DNA from: Hyphomicrobiales bacterium
GTDB taxonomy: Bacteria; Pseudomonadota; Alphaproteobacteria; Rhizobiales; Beijerinckiaceae
Reading direction: 5' to 3'
DNA: 64,000 nt
Assembly: GCA_930633495.1 (NCBI GenBank)
Contig: CAKNFJ010000001.1
Location: forward strand, 4,363,001 to 4,427,000
Below the pieces are notes generated by a model. The model saw nothing but the letters and a program-made list of their open reading frames with translations, ran no database searches and was not told where the DNA came from. Both the position numbers and the translations under genes were made by a program. Positions 54,889-63,184 of the stretch are shown here, piece by piece. The number at the start of each line of letters is the position of its first letter. Positions within the stretch are counted from its first letter, which is position 1.

Positions 54889-55932
54889 ATGATCCGCTCC
54901 GCAGTCCTCGCCCTTCTCCTCTCCGGCACCGCCGCGCTGGCCGCGCCGCAGCAGGCCCCGTCGGCCTCGGTTACGGTGGCTTCCGCTGCCGCTGCGCCCA
55001 CCGCCTCGTTTCCGCGCAAGCTGCAACTGCGCCCCGAGCTCAACCTGTCGCGCGATCTCGTCACCTTCGGGGATCTCATTCCCGGCCTGACCGGCGAGGT
55101 TGCGGCGACAGCCGCCTTCCGGGCGCCGGGGCTCGGCGAGACCGGCACCATCCAGGTTTCGCGCATCGTCGAGGCCGCCCGGGCGGCGGGAATCGTCCGC
55201 GAAAGCGCCGATCTCGACAGCCATGGCTTCGCCCAGGTCGTCGTCACGCGCGCCGCGCGCCGGGTCACCGCCGCCGATATCGAGATCGCGGTGAAGATCG
55301 GGCTGCAGGAGCGCTTCGGCGTCGATGCGCGCATCTTCGCCCTGGCGATCGACGGGGGCGCGCCGGGCATCGCGATCGAGCCCGAGCTCACCGGCGATGT
55401 CGGCGTCCTCGACCTCTCCTTCGACGCCCGTTCCCGGCGCCTCCAGGCGCGGCTCGCGGTGCCGGGCAGCATGGCGATGAAGCTGAAGCCGCTGCGCATT
55501 TCCGGTCAGCTCGTCGAGACCATGGAGGTGGTGGTTCCAAAGCGGCTGATCGCCCGCGGCGAGACGCTGGGCAAGGACGACGTCGTGATCGAGCGCCGCC
55601 CGCGCGACGGGCAAAGCGGGGAGATCATCGGCGATGCCCGCGCCGCCATCGACAAGGTCGCGCGGCGGGCGTTGCTTGCGGGCGTGGCGCTGCGCAGCAG
55701 CGACGTCCAGCGCGAGGAGATCGTCGCCAAGGGCGATCTCGTCACGATCACTTACGAAGCGCCGGGGCTGCTGCTCACCCTGCGCGGCCGGGCCAACGAG
55801 GCCGGCGCCATGGGGGACGTCGTCTCCGTCACCAATCCCCAATCCAAGCGCGTGCTGCAAGGCAAGGTCAGCGGGCCGGGGCGGGTCACCGTCCAGTCCT
55901 CCTCGGCCGGCCGCATCGCCAGCGCCCAGTGA
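54889..55932 (+). CDS. flgA: flagellar P-ring assembly chaperone FlgA
   Basis: FlgA (347 residues) is the periplasmic chaperone for FlgI ring assembly. A signal peptide (IRSAVLALLLSGTAALA) is followed by an N-terminal region and a C-terminal SAF-type domain (VVVPKRLIARGETLGKDDVVIERRPRD in pieces, then VTITYEAPGLLLTLRG). It is longer than E. coli FlgA (219), with an extra N-terminal domain as in related alphaproteobacteria. The ATG at 54889 has GAGGAGGG upstream. Confidence 0.93.
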   Translation: MIRSAVLALLLSGTAALAAPQQAPSASVTVASAAAAPTASFPRKLQLRPELNLSRDLVTFGDLIPGLTGEVAATAAFRAPGLGETGTIQVSRIVEAARAAGIVRESADLDSHGFAQVVVTRAARRVTAADIEIAVKIGLQERFGVDARIFALAIDGGAPGIAIEPELTGDVGVLDLSFDARSRRLQARLAVPGSMAMKLKPLRISGQLVETMEVVVPKRLIARGETLGKDDVVIERRPRDGQSGEIIGDARAAIDKVARRALLAGVALRSSDVQREEIVAKGDLVTITYEAPGLLLTLRGRANEAGAMGDVVSVTNPQSKRVLQGKVSGPGRVTVQSSSAGRIASAQ

Positions 55933-55949
55933 CATCCGTGGAAACCGCC

Positions 55950-56702
55950 ATGAACGCCAACCGTCTCGCCAAGCTCTCCGGATTGCTACTGCTCACCGCC
56001 TCGCTCGGGGCCTGCGGCATCGGCGACCGCCTCGCCAATGTCGGCCAGGCCCCGGCGCTCTCGCCGGTGGAGGACCCGACCGCCGCCAAGGGCTACAAGC
56101 CGGTGCAGATGCCGATGCCGGCGATGGAGCACGCCTCCTACGCCCCGAATTCGCTCTGGCGCACTGGTTCGCGGGCGTTCTTCAAGGACCAGCGCGCCCG
56201 CAATGTCGGCGACCTCGTCACGGTGAAGGTCAAGTTCACGGACCGGGCGCAACTCGACAACACCACCAAGCGCAGCCGCAAGAACGGCGAGGATTTCGGC
56301 GCGGCAAGGATCATGGGCTTCGAGAACAAGCTCGACAAGTTCCTGCCGGACGGATCGAGCGCGGGCGAGTTGCTGAAACTCGACTCCGAAGGATCGAGCG
56401 AGGGTGCGGGCTCCGTGCGCCGCAGCGAGCAACTCGCCACCAATGTCGCCGCCGTGGTGACGCAGAACCTGCCCAACGGCAACCTCGTGATCGAGGGCAA
56501 GCAGGAGATCCGCGTCAATTTCGAGATCCGCGAGCTGATCGTCGCCGGCGTGATCCGGCCGGAAGACATCGAGTCGGACAACACGATCGACTCGACCAAG
56601 ATCGCCCAGGCCCGCATCGCCTATGGCGGCCGCGGCCAGATCACCGATGTTCAGCAGCCGCGCTACGGCCAGCAGGTGATGGATATCCTGCTGCCCTTCT
56701 GA
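55950..56702 (+). CDS. flgH: flagellar L-ring lipoprotein FlgH
   Basis: FlgH (250 residues) forms the outer-membrane L ring. The signal ends in a lipobox LGAC (about residues 20-23), and the family blocks SLWRTGSRAFFKDQRARNVGDLVTV (in pieces), LVIEGKQEIRVNFE and RIAYGGRGQITDVQQPRYGQQ are present. ATG 55950 is preferred to GTG 55929, which overlaps flgA. It is the last gene of the operon, with a terminator at 56838. Confidence 0.96.
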   Translation: MNANRLAKLSGLLLLTASLGACGIGDRLANVGQAPALSPVEDPTAAKGYKPVQMPMPAMEHASYAPNSLWRTGSRAFFKDQRARNVGDLVTVKVKFTDRAQLDNTTKRSRKNGEDFGAARIMGFENKLDKFLPDGSSAGELLKLDSEGSSEGAGSVRRSEQLATNVAAVVTQNLPNGNLVIEGKQEIRVNFEIRELIVAGVIRPEDIESDNTIDSTKIAQARIAYGGRGQITDVQQPRYGQQVMDILLPF

Positions 56703-56837
56703 CGCTCTTCCCGAGAACCGGACGGCGCGGAACGCTCCCCCTTGTCTCCGTGCCGATCCGGCCGGCGGTCTCTCCCGAGCCGCCGGCAGCCCCGGCCGCC
56801 CGCCACGCTCCCCAAGCCGACAAGCTGGCGGCCGCAA

Positions 56838-56869
56838 GCCCCGCGTTCTCCCGACGCGGGGCTTTTCTT
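56838..56869 (+). terminator. rho-independent terminator of the flgF operon
   Basis: GCCCCGCGT pairs with ACGCGGGGC (56838-56846 with 56854-56862) around a seven-base loop, followed by TTTTCTT. It lies 136 bases after flgH. Confidence 0.9.
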
Positions 56870-56924
56870 GTCGAGGGGGTGGTCTGAATGTCTCGGATGG
56901 CGGATCAGATCAGCCCTTCGTCAC

Positions 56925-57089
56925 TTAACGAAAGCCGTTCCCGAACATGTCTGTCTGACGAGCAGGCGCGCCGACGCCCGGCTGCATATAGGCCGGTCCA
57001 TCAGCTCGTTTGGGGGGAACGGTATCTTGCGTGACGCAGCCGACTGGCCCGAGAAGGATGAACACCACGGCGGCATATCGTTTCAGCAC
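56925..57089 (-). CDS. small predicted lipoprotein, short reading frame
   Basis: A 54-codon frame starts at GTG 57089, with AAGGAG six bases before it, and stops at TAA. It encodes a lipoprotein-type signal (LKRYAAVVFILLGPVGC) with the cysteine near residue 18, followed by a short Pro/Gly/Asp-rich mature tail (PPKRADGPAYMQPGVGAPAR). An ATG five codons upstream would be an alternative start. The residue before the usual small -1 position (P-V-G-C) makes the lipobox slightly atypical. Ribosome site, signal and codon pattern together support a real gene. Function unknown. Confidence 0.55.
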   Translation of the reverse strand: MLKRYAAVVFILLGPVGCVTQDTVPPKRADGPAYMQPGVGAPARQTDMFGNGFR

Positions 57090-57352
57090 AGCGAACTCCT
57101 TCATCGCATTCCAGAACCGTTGCTCGGTGTCTTCCTCAGACAGCGTGGTCCAATATCTTACTATTGGTAAGGCCTCGGAGCTGAAAAGCTGTCTCTTTGG
57201 ACAAGCTTAAGAAGGCATGCCGGCGCGCCGGGTTTCATCGTCACATGATGGCTGGCACGAGGCGACAGCTGAGAGCCGGCACGCTGACGGTCATGCTTCG
57301 GTTCAGGAGCTTCCGTTGTACGACGTCTTCGACGGGTGTTCGTTGCGTCGTT

Positions 57353-57691
57353 CTAACTCGCTGGATCGTACATGAATTCGCGCAGCTCCTGCGCGCAGCG
57401 ACAGGCGAGCGCGAGCTTCGCCGCCCACTTCACCGCCTCTTCGCGCGTCGGCAATTCCAGCACCGCAAACCCGCCATTGAGGCGGCTGCCCGGGTAGCTC
57501 CGCGTCCACACCGATCCATCCCCGGAGACGAGCACGGGGGCTATCTGCTCGTCGATCCCGCCGCCGAACACATAGACGCCCGCCGCCTTCGCTTCCTCGA
57601 TCACGGCATGGGAATCGACCGAGGCGATGGCCAGTTGCTCGTCGGTGAGCACCATCGCCTCGCTCGGAAAGGAGATGAGGTATTTGGTCAT
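57353..57691 (-). CDS. YciI/YCII-family small protein
   Basis: This 112-residue protein is a YCII-related domain protein. The N-terminal strand KYLISFPSEAM, the helix SHAVIEEAKAAGVYVFGGG and the C-terminal VLELPTREEAVKWAAKLA match the ferredoxin-like fold of the family. Members include small dehydrochlorinase-like enzymes and DGPF-type proteins; the reaction here is unknown. It is isolated, with no operon partner. Confidence 0.8.
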   Translation of the reverse strand: MTKYLISFPSEAMVLTDEQLAIASVDSHAVIEEAKAAGVYVFGGGIDEQIAPVLVSGDGSVWTRSYPGSRLNGGFAVLELPTREEAVKWAAKLALACRCAQELREFMYDPAS

Positions 57692-57827
57692 GCTTCGATG
57701 ATGCGTTGCAGTGGTGGCGGAAACAAGCGAGCAGGCCGCCTGATAGTCCTCTTTGCAGGAATGTCCGAAACGGGTCGAAAGCGGTCATTAGCTCGACCCG
57801 CCAAGGCCCTTCCTCCCAGCGCCTCGG

Positions 57828-58058
57828 CTAAAGAGCCCGCTTTCGGCGGCTGTACCACCGCCATCCCATCCAGCCTGCGAGAATTGCACCGAACAGACCG
57901 CCAGCGGGTCCAACGAAGAAGATCGCGCCCATCGCATAAGCGCCCTCAGCCTGCGAAACCCCGGAAAGCTCACCCATGATCAGAGCCGAGGCCGATGCGA
58001 GGACCCACCCGAGGATGAACCCGAGCAGACCCGCCGCGAGACACGTCAGCGCCCTCAT
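57828..58058 (-). CDS. small two-helix membrane protein
   Basis: This 76-residue protein has two hydrophobic helices (LTCLAAGLLGFILGWVLASASALI and AIFFVGPAGGLFGAILAGWMGW, each read in pieces). A short loop separates them and the tail is basic (RWYSRRKRAL), so both ends probably face the cytoplasm. An ATG five codons upstream is an alternative start; ATG 58058 follows AGGGGCAGGCGG. I recognise no family. Confidence 0.6.
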   Translation of the reverse strand: MRALTCLAAGLLGFILGWVLASASALIMGELSGVSQAEGAYAMGAIFFVGPAGGLFGAILAGWMGWRWYSRRKRAL

Positions 58059-58218
58059 CCGCCTGCCCCTCATCGCTCAAATGCAGTCAGGACCGATTCA
58101 AGCAGCCCTGCAATCCGAAGCAATGGATCATTCTATCGGCCTATCGATGCGTCAATCCGTGGGCTGAGGGCCATCATAACCTTCGGTCACGACGATGTTC
58201 GGCACGGCTTCCCCAAGC

Positions 58219-58246
58219 AAAAAGGCCCCGCACGGGGCGGGGCCTT
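58219..58246 (-). terminator. rho-independent terminator of dksA
   Basis: On the minus strand GGCCCCGC pairs with GCGGGGCC (58237-58244 with 58224-58231) and is followed by TTTTT. It lies 30 bases after the dksA stop. Confidence 0.9.
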
Positions 58247-58274
58247 CGCATGAAGGGCAGCGGCGCGACGCGGC

Positions 58275-58697
58275 TCAATCGTCGCGGAAGACGCGCTCGT
58301 TGCGCTCGTGGCGCTCCTGCGCCTCAAGCGAGAGGGTGGCGATCGGGCGGGCTTCGAGACGCTTCAGCGAGATCGGCTCGCCGGTCTCCTCGCAATAGCC
58401 GTAGGAGCCGTCGTCGATCCGGGCGATGGCCGCATCGATCTTGGCGATGAGCTTGCGCTGGCGGTCGCGGGCGCGCAGCTCGATGGCGCGGTCGGTCTCG
58501 GAGGAGGCCCTGTCGGCGATGTCGGGGTGGTTTTCGTTCTCGCTCTGCAGCGTGGCGAGCGTCTCCTTCGCTTCCTTCAGGATCTCGTCCTTCCAGGCGA
58601 GGAGCTTGCCGCGGAAATACTCGCGTTGACGGTCGTTCATGAACGGCTCGCCATCACTCGGCTTGTAGTCCGCATCGAGGATGATCTGCTTCGACAT
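58275..58697 (-). CDS. dksA: RNA polymerase-binding transcription factor DksA
   Basis: DksA (140 residues) binds RNA polymerase and works with ppGpp. The coiled-coil tip DxxDxA motif is present as DIADRA (residues 59-64). The C-terminal zinc-finger region is degenerate: of the four E. coli cysteines only Cys102 remains, the others being Thr105, Ser123 and Ala126. That pattern is common in alphaproteobacterial DksA. The ATG at 58697 (MSKQI) gives the right size. A strong terminator follows. Confidence 0.93.
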   Translation of the reverse strand: MSKQIILDADYKPSDGEPFMNDRQREYFRGKLLAWKDEILKEAKETLATLQSENENHPDIADRASSETDRAIELRARDRQRKLIAKIDAAIARIDDGSYGYCEETGEPISLKRLEARPIATLSLEAQERHERNERVFRDD

Positions 58698-58889
58698 GGG
58701 CGCGCTCTCTGAGTTTGTCTGCTCACGCGCCCATCGGCTTTGCCGCGGGAGGGTGAGCCGATTTGGCGCCCTTATAGCGATCCGTTTCAAGCGGAACAAT
58801 CGCTTCTGACAGGCCTTCAACGACTTCCTCGAAGTGGCGGCCGAAAGCGGGCTTTCAGGCCATTTTGGGCCGGAAACGGCCGAATTTCT

Positions 58890-59921
58890 CTAGTTCAGCG
58901 ATTGCAGCGCGCGGGCGATGTCCGCCTCGACGAGCCGGGCGACGGGCTTGCGGTAGTGCGTGTGGTCAAAGAACAGGGCTGAGTCGCGCAGTTCTGGCCG
59001 GTCGATGCGCCAGTCGACGAGGGCGGTGCGCGGCCGGCGTTGCGCCAGATCGGCGAAGGCGGAACGGCAGGCGGCGTCGGCCGCGGCATCGCGCGAGCCG
59101 GGTTTCGGCAGCGCCGTGATGTAGGCAGGGGGCCGCACCAGGATCAGCGCCGTTCCGGCTGGGGCCTGCGCCATCAGCAATTCGAGCGCGGCGGCGGCCG
59201 GAAAGGGGCCGTCGACATTGCCGCCGCCGGTTTCCTGCGTCTTGTCGAGCCGGGCGCGAATCTCCGGATTGGTGCCGTAGCCCTGCGCCAGATAGTTGGC
59301 CTCGTAGTCCCAGTAGCCATTGGCCGGCGCGCGCTCCGCCTTGCGCGACGTCAGATAGGTGATGCGGCGCGACAGCTCCTCCAGCAGGTCGAAACGCATC
59401 AATCCGGCGAGATAGTCCGGCAGGCTGCGGCTCAGCAGCCAGAAGGGGAAGGGCTTGTCGTTGGGAAGCGCCGGGTTGGCGGTGCACCAGTAGTTGTCGA
59501 TGCCGATCACGATCGCCTTCGCCGGGGGCTCGCGATGGTGCCGGAGGAACCAGTCGATCGTCGTCAGCGTCTCCTTCGGCGTCGTGGCCGGCGCGATCAG
59601 CGAGACGAAGGGGATGCCCGTGCGGGCGCGCAGTTCGTCGGGCGAAATCAGCTGGATATGCGAGTTGCCGAAGATCGCGCCGGTGAACTGCGGATCGCGC
59701 CCCCGGCTGGCCAGTGCCGTGCGCGGGCCTTGCGGGCGAACGCCTTCCTTCAGTGCAAGCGGGGTGCGGCCCGAATCATAGGGGTCGAGCAGGAAGGCGA
59801 CGATCAGGAAGATGGCCGAGATCAGCCCCGCCGCCGTCAGCAGCGTGGCGATGAAATGCGTCCATCTGGCCGCCTGCTCCGGCGCGGCGGCCGGCTCAGA
59901 ACTGGAAGTAGATGAACTCAT
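58890..59921 (-). CDS. membrane-anchored SGNH/AlgJ-like protein
   Basis: This 343-residue protein has one N-terminal membrane helix (ATLLTAAGLISAIFLIVAFLL) and a periplasmic domain with a likely catalytic GNSH (residues 85-88) and a C-terminal FFDHTHYRKP. These resemble the serine and the Asp/His block of SGNH-fold acyl-handling proteins such as AlgJ/AlgX. It lies directly after an MBOAT gene and overlaps it by 26 bases. The pair is typical for O-acylation of extracellular polysaccharides; the glycan is unknown. Confidence 0.7.
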   Translation of the reverse strand: MSSSTSSSEPAAAPEQAARWTHFIATLLTAAGLISAIFLIVAFLLDPYDSGRTPLALKEGVRPQGPRTALASRGRDPQFTGAIFGNSHIQLISPDELRARTGIPFVSLIAPATTPKETLTTIDWFLRHHREPPAKAIVIGIDNYWCTANPALPNDKPFPFWLLSRSLPDYLAGLMRFDLLEELSRRITYLTSRKAERAPANGYWDYEANYLAQGYGTNPEIRARLDKTQETGGGNVDGPFPAAAALELLMAQAPAGTALILVRPPAYITALPKPGSRDAAADAACRSAFADLAQRRPRTALVDWRIDRPELRDSALFFDHTHYRKPVARLVEADIARALQSLN

Positions 59922-61269
59922 AATTCGCGTCTTCGCCGATCTTCAGCAGGATGATGACGAACAGGAGCCCGGTCAGCACGGCGAGCCAACGGGCCGGGGG
60001 AAGCTTGTGGACGAGGTTCCAGGCGGTCGGGCCGATGATGGCGAAGGCCGCGGCCGGCACGAGCGCGCGCCATTTGAACCCCGTTCCCACTGGCGAAAGG
60101 CCGATGAGCCCCTTGTAGATCGCCAGCGCCGCCTCGAAATTGCTCGCCCGGAACAGCACCCAGCAGGCCATCACGAAGAGGAAGGTGAGGAGCCAGCCCA
60201 GCAGTACCGGCATCGGCAGGCCGGCGCGCCGCCAGAACAGCGCGGCGATCAGGGCGAGCCCGTGCGCCACGCCCCAGGCGACGAAGGTCAGGCCGGCGCC
60301 GTGCCAGAGGCCGCCGAGCGCCATGGTGGCGAAGAGCGCCCAAACCTGCGTCGGCAGGCCGCTGCGCGAGCCGCCGAGCGGGATGTAGAGATAGTCGCGC
60401 AGGAAGCGCGACAGCGTCATGTGCCAGCGCCGCCAGAAATCCTGAATCGAGAGCGAGCGATAGGGCACCTCGAAGTTCTGCGGCAGCACGACGCCGAAGA
60501 GCAAAGCGAGGCCCAGCGCCATGTCGGTGTAGCCGGAGAAGTCGAAATAGATCTGGAAGGTGAAGGCGAGCGTCGCCTGCCACGCCTCCGCCATGCTGAT
60601 CACCTTGCCGGCGGCGGCGGCGGCGAAGACGGGGTTGGCGTATTCCGCCAGCGGGTCGCCGATCAGCACCTTCTTGGCGAGGCCGAAGGTCAGCAGCATC
60701 AGGCCCCGCGCGATGCGCTCAGCCGCGTCCGGACGCTGATACGGCCGCTCGTCGAGCTGGTGCATGATCTCGCGCCAGCGCACCAGCGGGCCGGCGAGCA
60801 CTTGCGGGAAGAAGGCGATGTAGAGCGCGTAACGGACGAGATCGTAGCGCGGCGCCTGCCCGCGCCTCAGATCCGTCAGGTACATGATGTGGTGGAAGGT
60901 GAAGAAGGAGATGCCCAGCGGCAGCGCGATGTCGAATTTCGGCGCCGGCAATCCGGGAATCATTCCAGCAAGATCGGCGAAGAAGTTGAAGTACTTGAAT
61001 ACCGCCAGCACGGCGAGGTTCAGCACGATGGCGAGCGTGATGAGCGCGCTCGACTTCGTCTTCTGGAATGCTTCCGCGATCAGCCAGTTCACTCCGATCG
61101 AGAGTGCGAGCAAGGGCAGGAAGCGCCAGTCCCAGTAGCCGTAGAAGGCGAAGGACAGCGCGACCAGCACCGGCAGCCGCCAGCGCGGCGCGAAGCGCTC
61201 GGCCAGCCAGTGCAGGGCGAGAGCCAGCGGCAGGAAAGCAAGCAGGAAGGCGAAGGAGTTGAAGAGCAT
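59896..61269 (-). CDS. MBOAT family O-acyltransferase (AlgI-like)
   Basis: This 457-residue polytopic membrane protein has the AlgI/DltB layout. Segments are SFAFYGYWDWRFLPLL, ALPLGISFFTFHHIMYLTD, FFPQVLAGPLVRW, DFSGYTDMALGLA and FWRRWHMTLSRFLRDYLYIPLGG (in pieces). The catalytic His323 lies in LGGLWHGAG. AlgI-type enzymes move acyl groups across the membrane for transfer to polysaccharide. It is divergent from the HxlR gene; 118 bases separate the starts and hold an inverted repeat. Confidence 0.93.
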   Translation of the reverse strand: MLFNSFAFLLAFLPLALALHWLAERFAPRWRLPVLVALSFAFYGYWDWRFLPLLALSIGVNWLIAEAFQKTKSSALITLAIVLNLAVLAVFKYFNFFADLAGMIPGLPAPKFDIALPLGISFFTFHHIMYLTDLRRGQAPRYDLVRYALYIAFFPQVLAGPLVRWREIMHQLDERPYQRPDAAERIARGLMLLTFGLAKKVLIGDPLAEYANPVFAAAAAGKVISMAEAWQATLAFTFQIYFDFSGYTDMALGLALLFGVVLPQNFEVPYRSLSIQDFWRRWHMTLSRFLRDYLYIPLGGSRSGLPTQVWALFATMALGGLWHGAGLTFVAWGVAHGLALIAALFWRRAGLPMPVLLGWLLTFLFVMACWVLFRASNFEAALAIYKGLIGLSPVGTGFKWRALVPAAAFAIIGPTAWNLVHKLPPARWLAVLTGLLFVIILLKIGEDANYEFIYFQF

Positions 61270-61345
61270 CTGGCGGGGCGGAGCGAAAGGTCGGTGCCGC
61301 CTTAGCGGATTATTCCCGGCGAGTCATGCCGCGCCGTGTCGCATT

Positions 61346-61372
61346 TAGTAACTTGCAAAATAATAGTTACTA
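61346..61372. promoter_or_regulatory. HxlR-type operator, inverted repeat
   Basis: TAGTAACT and AGTTACTA form a perfect 8-base inverted repeat with an 11-base AT-rich spacer (61346-61353 with 61365-61372), 15 bases before the regulator start. The AT-rich centre stands out from the GC-rich surroundings. Confidence 0.75.
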
Positions 61373-61387
61373 TCGTAGCGAAGAGGC

Positions 61388-61897
61388 ATGCCACAGGCTC
61401 CCGACGCGCTTCCCGAATGTCCCTGCGCGGCGACCGTCGCCACGGTCGGCGAATGGTGGAGCATCCTGATCCTGCGTGACGCCATGCAGGGCTTCACCCG
61501 TTTCGACCAGTTCCAGCGCAGCCTCGGCATCGCGCCGAACATGCTGGCGCGTCGCCTCAAGCACTTGACCGAGCACGGGATCTTCGAGCGGCGGCTCTAC
61601 AGCCCCCGGCCGGCGCGGTACCAATATGTCCTCACCGGGAAGGGGCGCGATCTGTTTCCGGTGGTCGCCGCCATGGTGGCCTGGGGCAACCGGCATCTCG
61701 CACGGGAGGGTGCGTCCCTGCTGCTGGCCGACCGGGTCTCGGGGCGCATTCTCGAGCCCGTGCTGGTCGATGCGGAGAGCGGGCAGCCGATCGATGCCAC
61801 GACGGCCCGTGCCGTGGCCGGCCCGCAGGCGAGTCCGCAGATGCTGCAGAGGCTCGCCGATATCGCAGCCCTGAATTCACGTTCCTCAACCGAATAG
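61388..61897 (+). CDS. HxlR-type transcriptional regulator
   Basis: This 169-residue protein has the winged helix-turn-helix of the HxlR family: CPCAATVATVGEWWSILILRDAM, FDQFQRSLGIAPNMLARRLKHL and PARYQYVLTGKGRDLFPVV (each read in pieces where long). An extra C-terminal region of about 55 residues follows. The Cys near the N-terminus (in ECPC) is typical of redox- or ligand-sensing members. A perfect inverted repeat lies at its promoter, suggesting autoregulation. It is 9 bases upstream of the KAS-II gene. Confidence 0.92.
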   Translation: MPQAPDALPECPCAATVATVGEWWSILILRDAMQGFTRFDQFQRSLGIAPNMLARRLKHLTEHGIFERRLYSPRPARYQYVLTGKGRDLFPVVAAMVAWGNRHLAREGASLLLADRVSGRILEPVLVDAESGQPIDATTARAVAGPQASPQMLQRLADIAALNSRSSTE

Positions 61898-61906
61898 GCA
61901 AATCCG

Positions 61907-63172
61907 ATGCGTCGTATCGTCGTCACCGGTCTCGGCGTGGTCTCGCCGCTGGCCAATGGGGCAGAGCTGTCATGGCAGCGCCTGCTGGCGGGCCGCTCCG
62001 GCCTGCGTCGCCTCCCGGAAGCGATTGCGGATGCGCTGCCTGCGAAGGTGGCGGGCATCGTGCCGGGCATCGATATGGATGCGGAGGGCGGGTTCGATCC
62101 GGATGCCACCGTCGCTCCGAAGGACCAGCGCAAGATGGACCGTTTCATCCAGCTCGCCCTCGCGGCCGCCAGGGAGGCGCTGGATCAGGCTGGCTGGCAG
62201 CCAAGCGGCGAGGCCGAACGGGAGCGGACCGCGACGGTGATCGCCTCGGGGATCGGCGGCTTTCCGGCCATCGCCGATGCGGTGCGGACCGTCGATGCGC
62301 GCGGCGTGCGGCGGCTTTCGCCCTTCACCGTGCCGTCCTTCCTCGTCAATCTGGCAGCGGGCCATGTCTCGATCACCCATGGCTTCAAGGGGCCGATGGG
62401 AGCGCCGGTGACGGCCTGCGCCGCCGGTGTGCAGGCGATCGGCGACGCGGCTCGCCTGATCCGGGCGGGCGAGGCCGATATCGCCCTGTGCGGCGGCACC
62501 GAGGCCTGCGTCGACCTCGTCGCGCTCGGCGGCTTTGCCGCGGCGCGGGCGCTGTCGACCGGCTTCAATGAAACGCCCGAACAGGCGTCCCGGCCCTTCG
62601 ATCGCGATCGCGACGGCTTCGTGATGGGGGAAGGTGCCGGGCTTCTGGTGATCGAGGCGCTGGAGCATGCGCAGGCGCGCGGCGCGACGCCGATCGCGGA
62701 GCTCGTCGGCTACGGCACCAGTGCCGATGCCTATCATATCACCGCAGGCCCGGAGGACGGCTCCGGGGCGCGGCGCGCGATGGAGGCGGCGCTGAAGCAG
62801 GCGGGGCTGAAGCCCGGCGACATCCGCCATCTCAACGCCCATTCGACCTCGACGCCCGTCGGGGACCGGGGCGAACTGGCGGCGGTGAAGGCCCTTTTCG
62901 GTACGGAGGGGAACCTTGCGATCAGCGCGACCAAGGCCTCGACCGGCCATCTGCTCGGCGCAGCGGGCGGGCTGGAGGCGATCTTCACGGTCCAGGCGCT
63001 GCGCGACCAGATCGCACCCCCGACCCTGAACCTGTCGAATCCCGACGAGGAGGCCGCAGGCCTCGATCTCGTCGGCCCCGAGAAAAGGCCGCTCGCGATG
63101 GACTACGCCATGTCGAACGGCTTCGGCTTCGGCGGCGTCAATGCGAGCGTCATCTTCCGCCGCTGGAGTTGA
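61907..63172 (+). CDS. fabF: beta-ketoacyl-ACP synthase II (FabF-like)
   Basis: This 421-residue condensing enzyme elongates acyl-ACP with malonyl-ACP. The catalytic triad is complete: Cys171 in VTACAAG, His312 in LNAHSTSTP, His348 in STGHLLGAAGG. The C-terminal NGFGFGGVNAS block is present. It lies directly behind an HxlR regulator with no acpP, fabG or fabD nearby, so it may be an accessory copy serving a specialised acyl product and not the main FabF. Confidence 0.9.
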   Translation: MRRIVVTGLGVVSPLANGAELSWQRLLAGRSGLRRLPEAIADALPAKVAGIVPGIDMDAEGGFDPDATVAPKDQRKMDRFIQLALAAAREALDQAGWQPSGEAERERTATVIASGIGGFPAIADAVRTVDARGVRRLSPFTVPSFLVNLAAGHVSITHGFKGPMGAPVTACAAGVQAIGDAARLIRAGEADIALCGGTEACVDLVALGGFAAARALSTGFNETPEQASRPFDRDRDGFVMGEGAGLLVIEALEHAQARGATPIAELVGYGTSADAYHITAGPEDGSGARRAMEAALKQAGLKPGDIRHLNAHSTSTPVGDRGELAAVKALFGTEGNLAISATKASTGHLLGAAGGLEAIFTVQALRDQIAPPTLNLSNPDEEAAGLDLVGPEKRPLAMDYAMSNGFGFGGVNASVIFRRWS

Positions 63173-63184
63173 TCCGATCCGGGA

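Noticed and set aside
57010..57210. Plus-strand frame of 66 codons in the gap after flgH
   Set aside because: It has no ribosome site or recognisable signal and overlaps the better-supported small lipoprotein frame on the minus strand.
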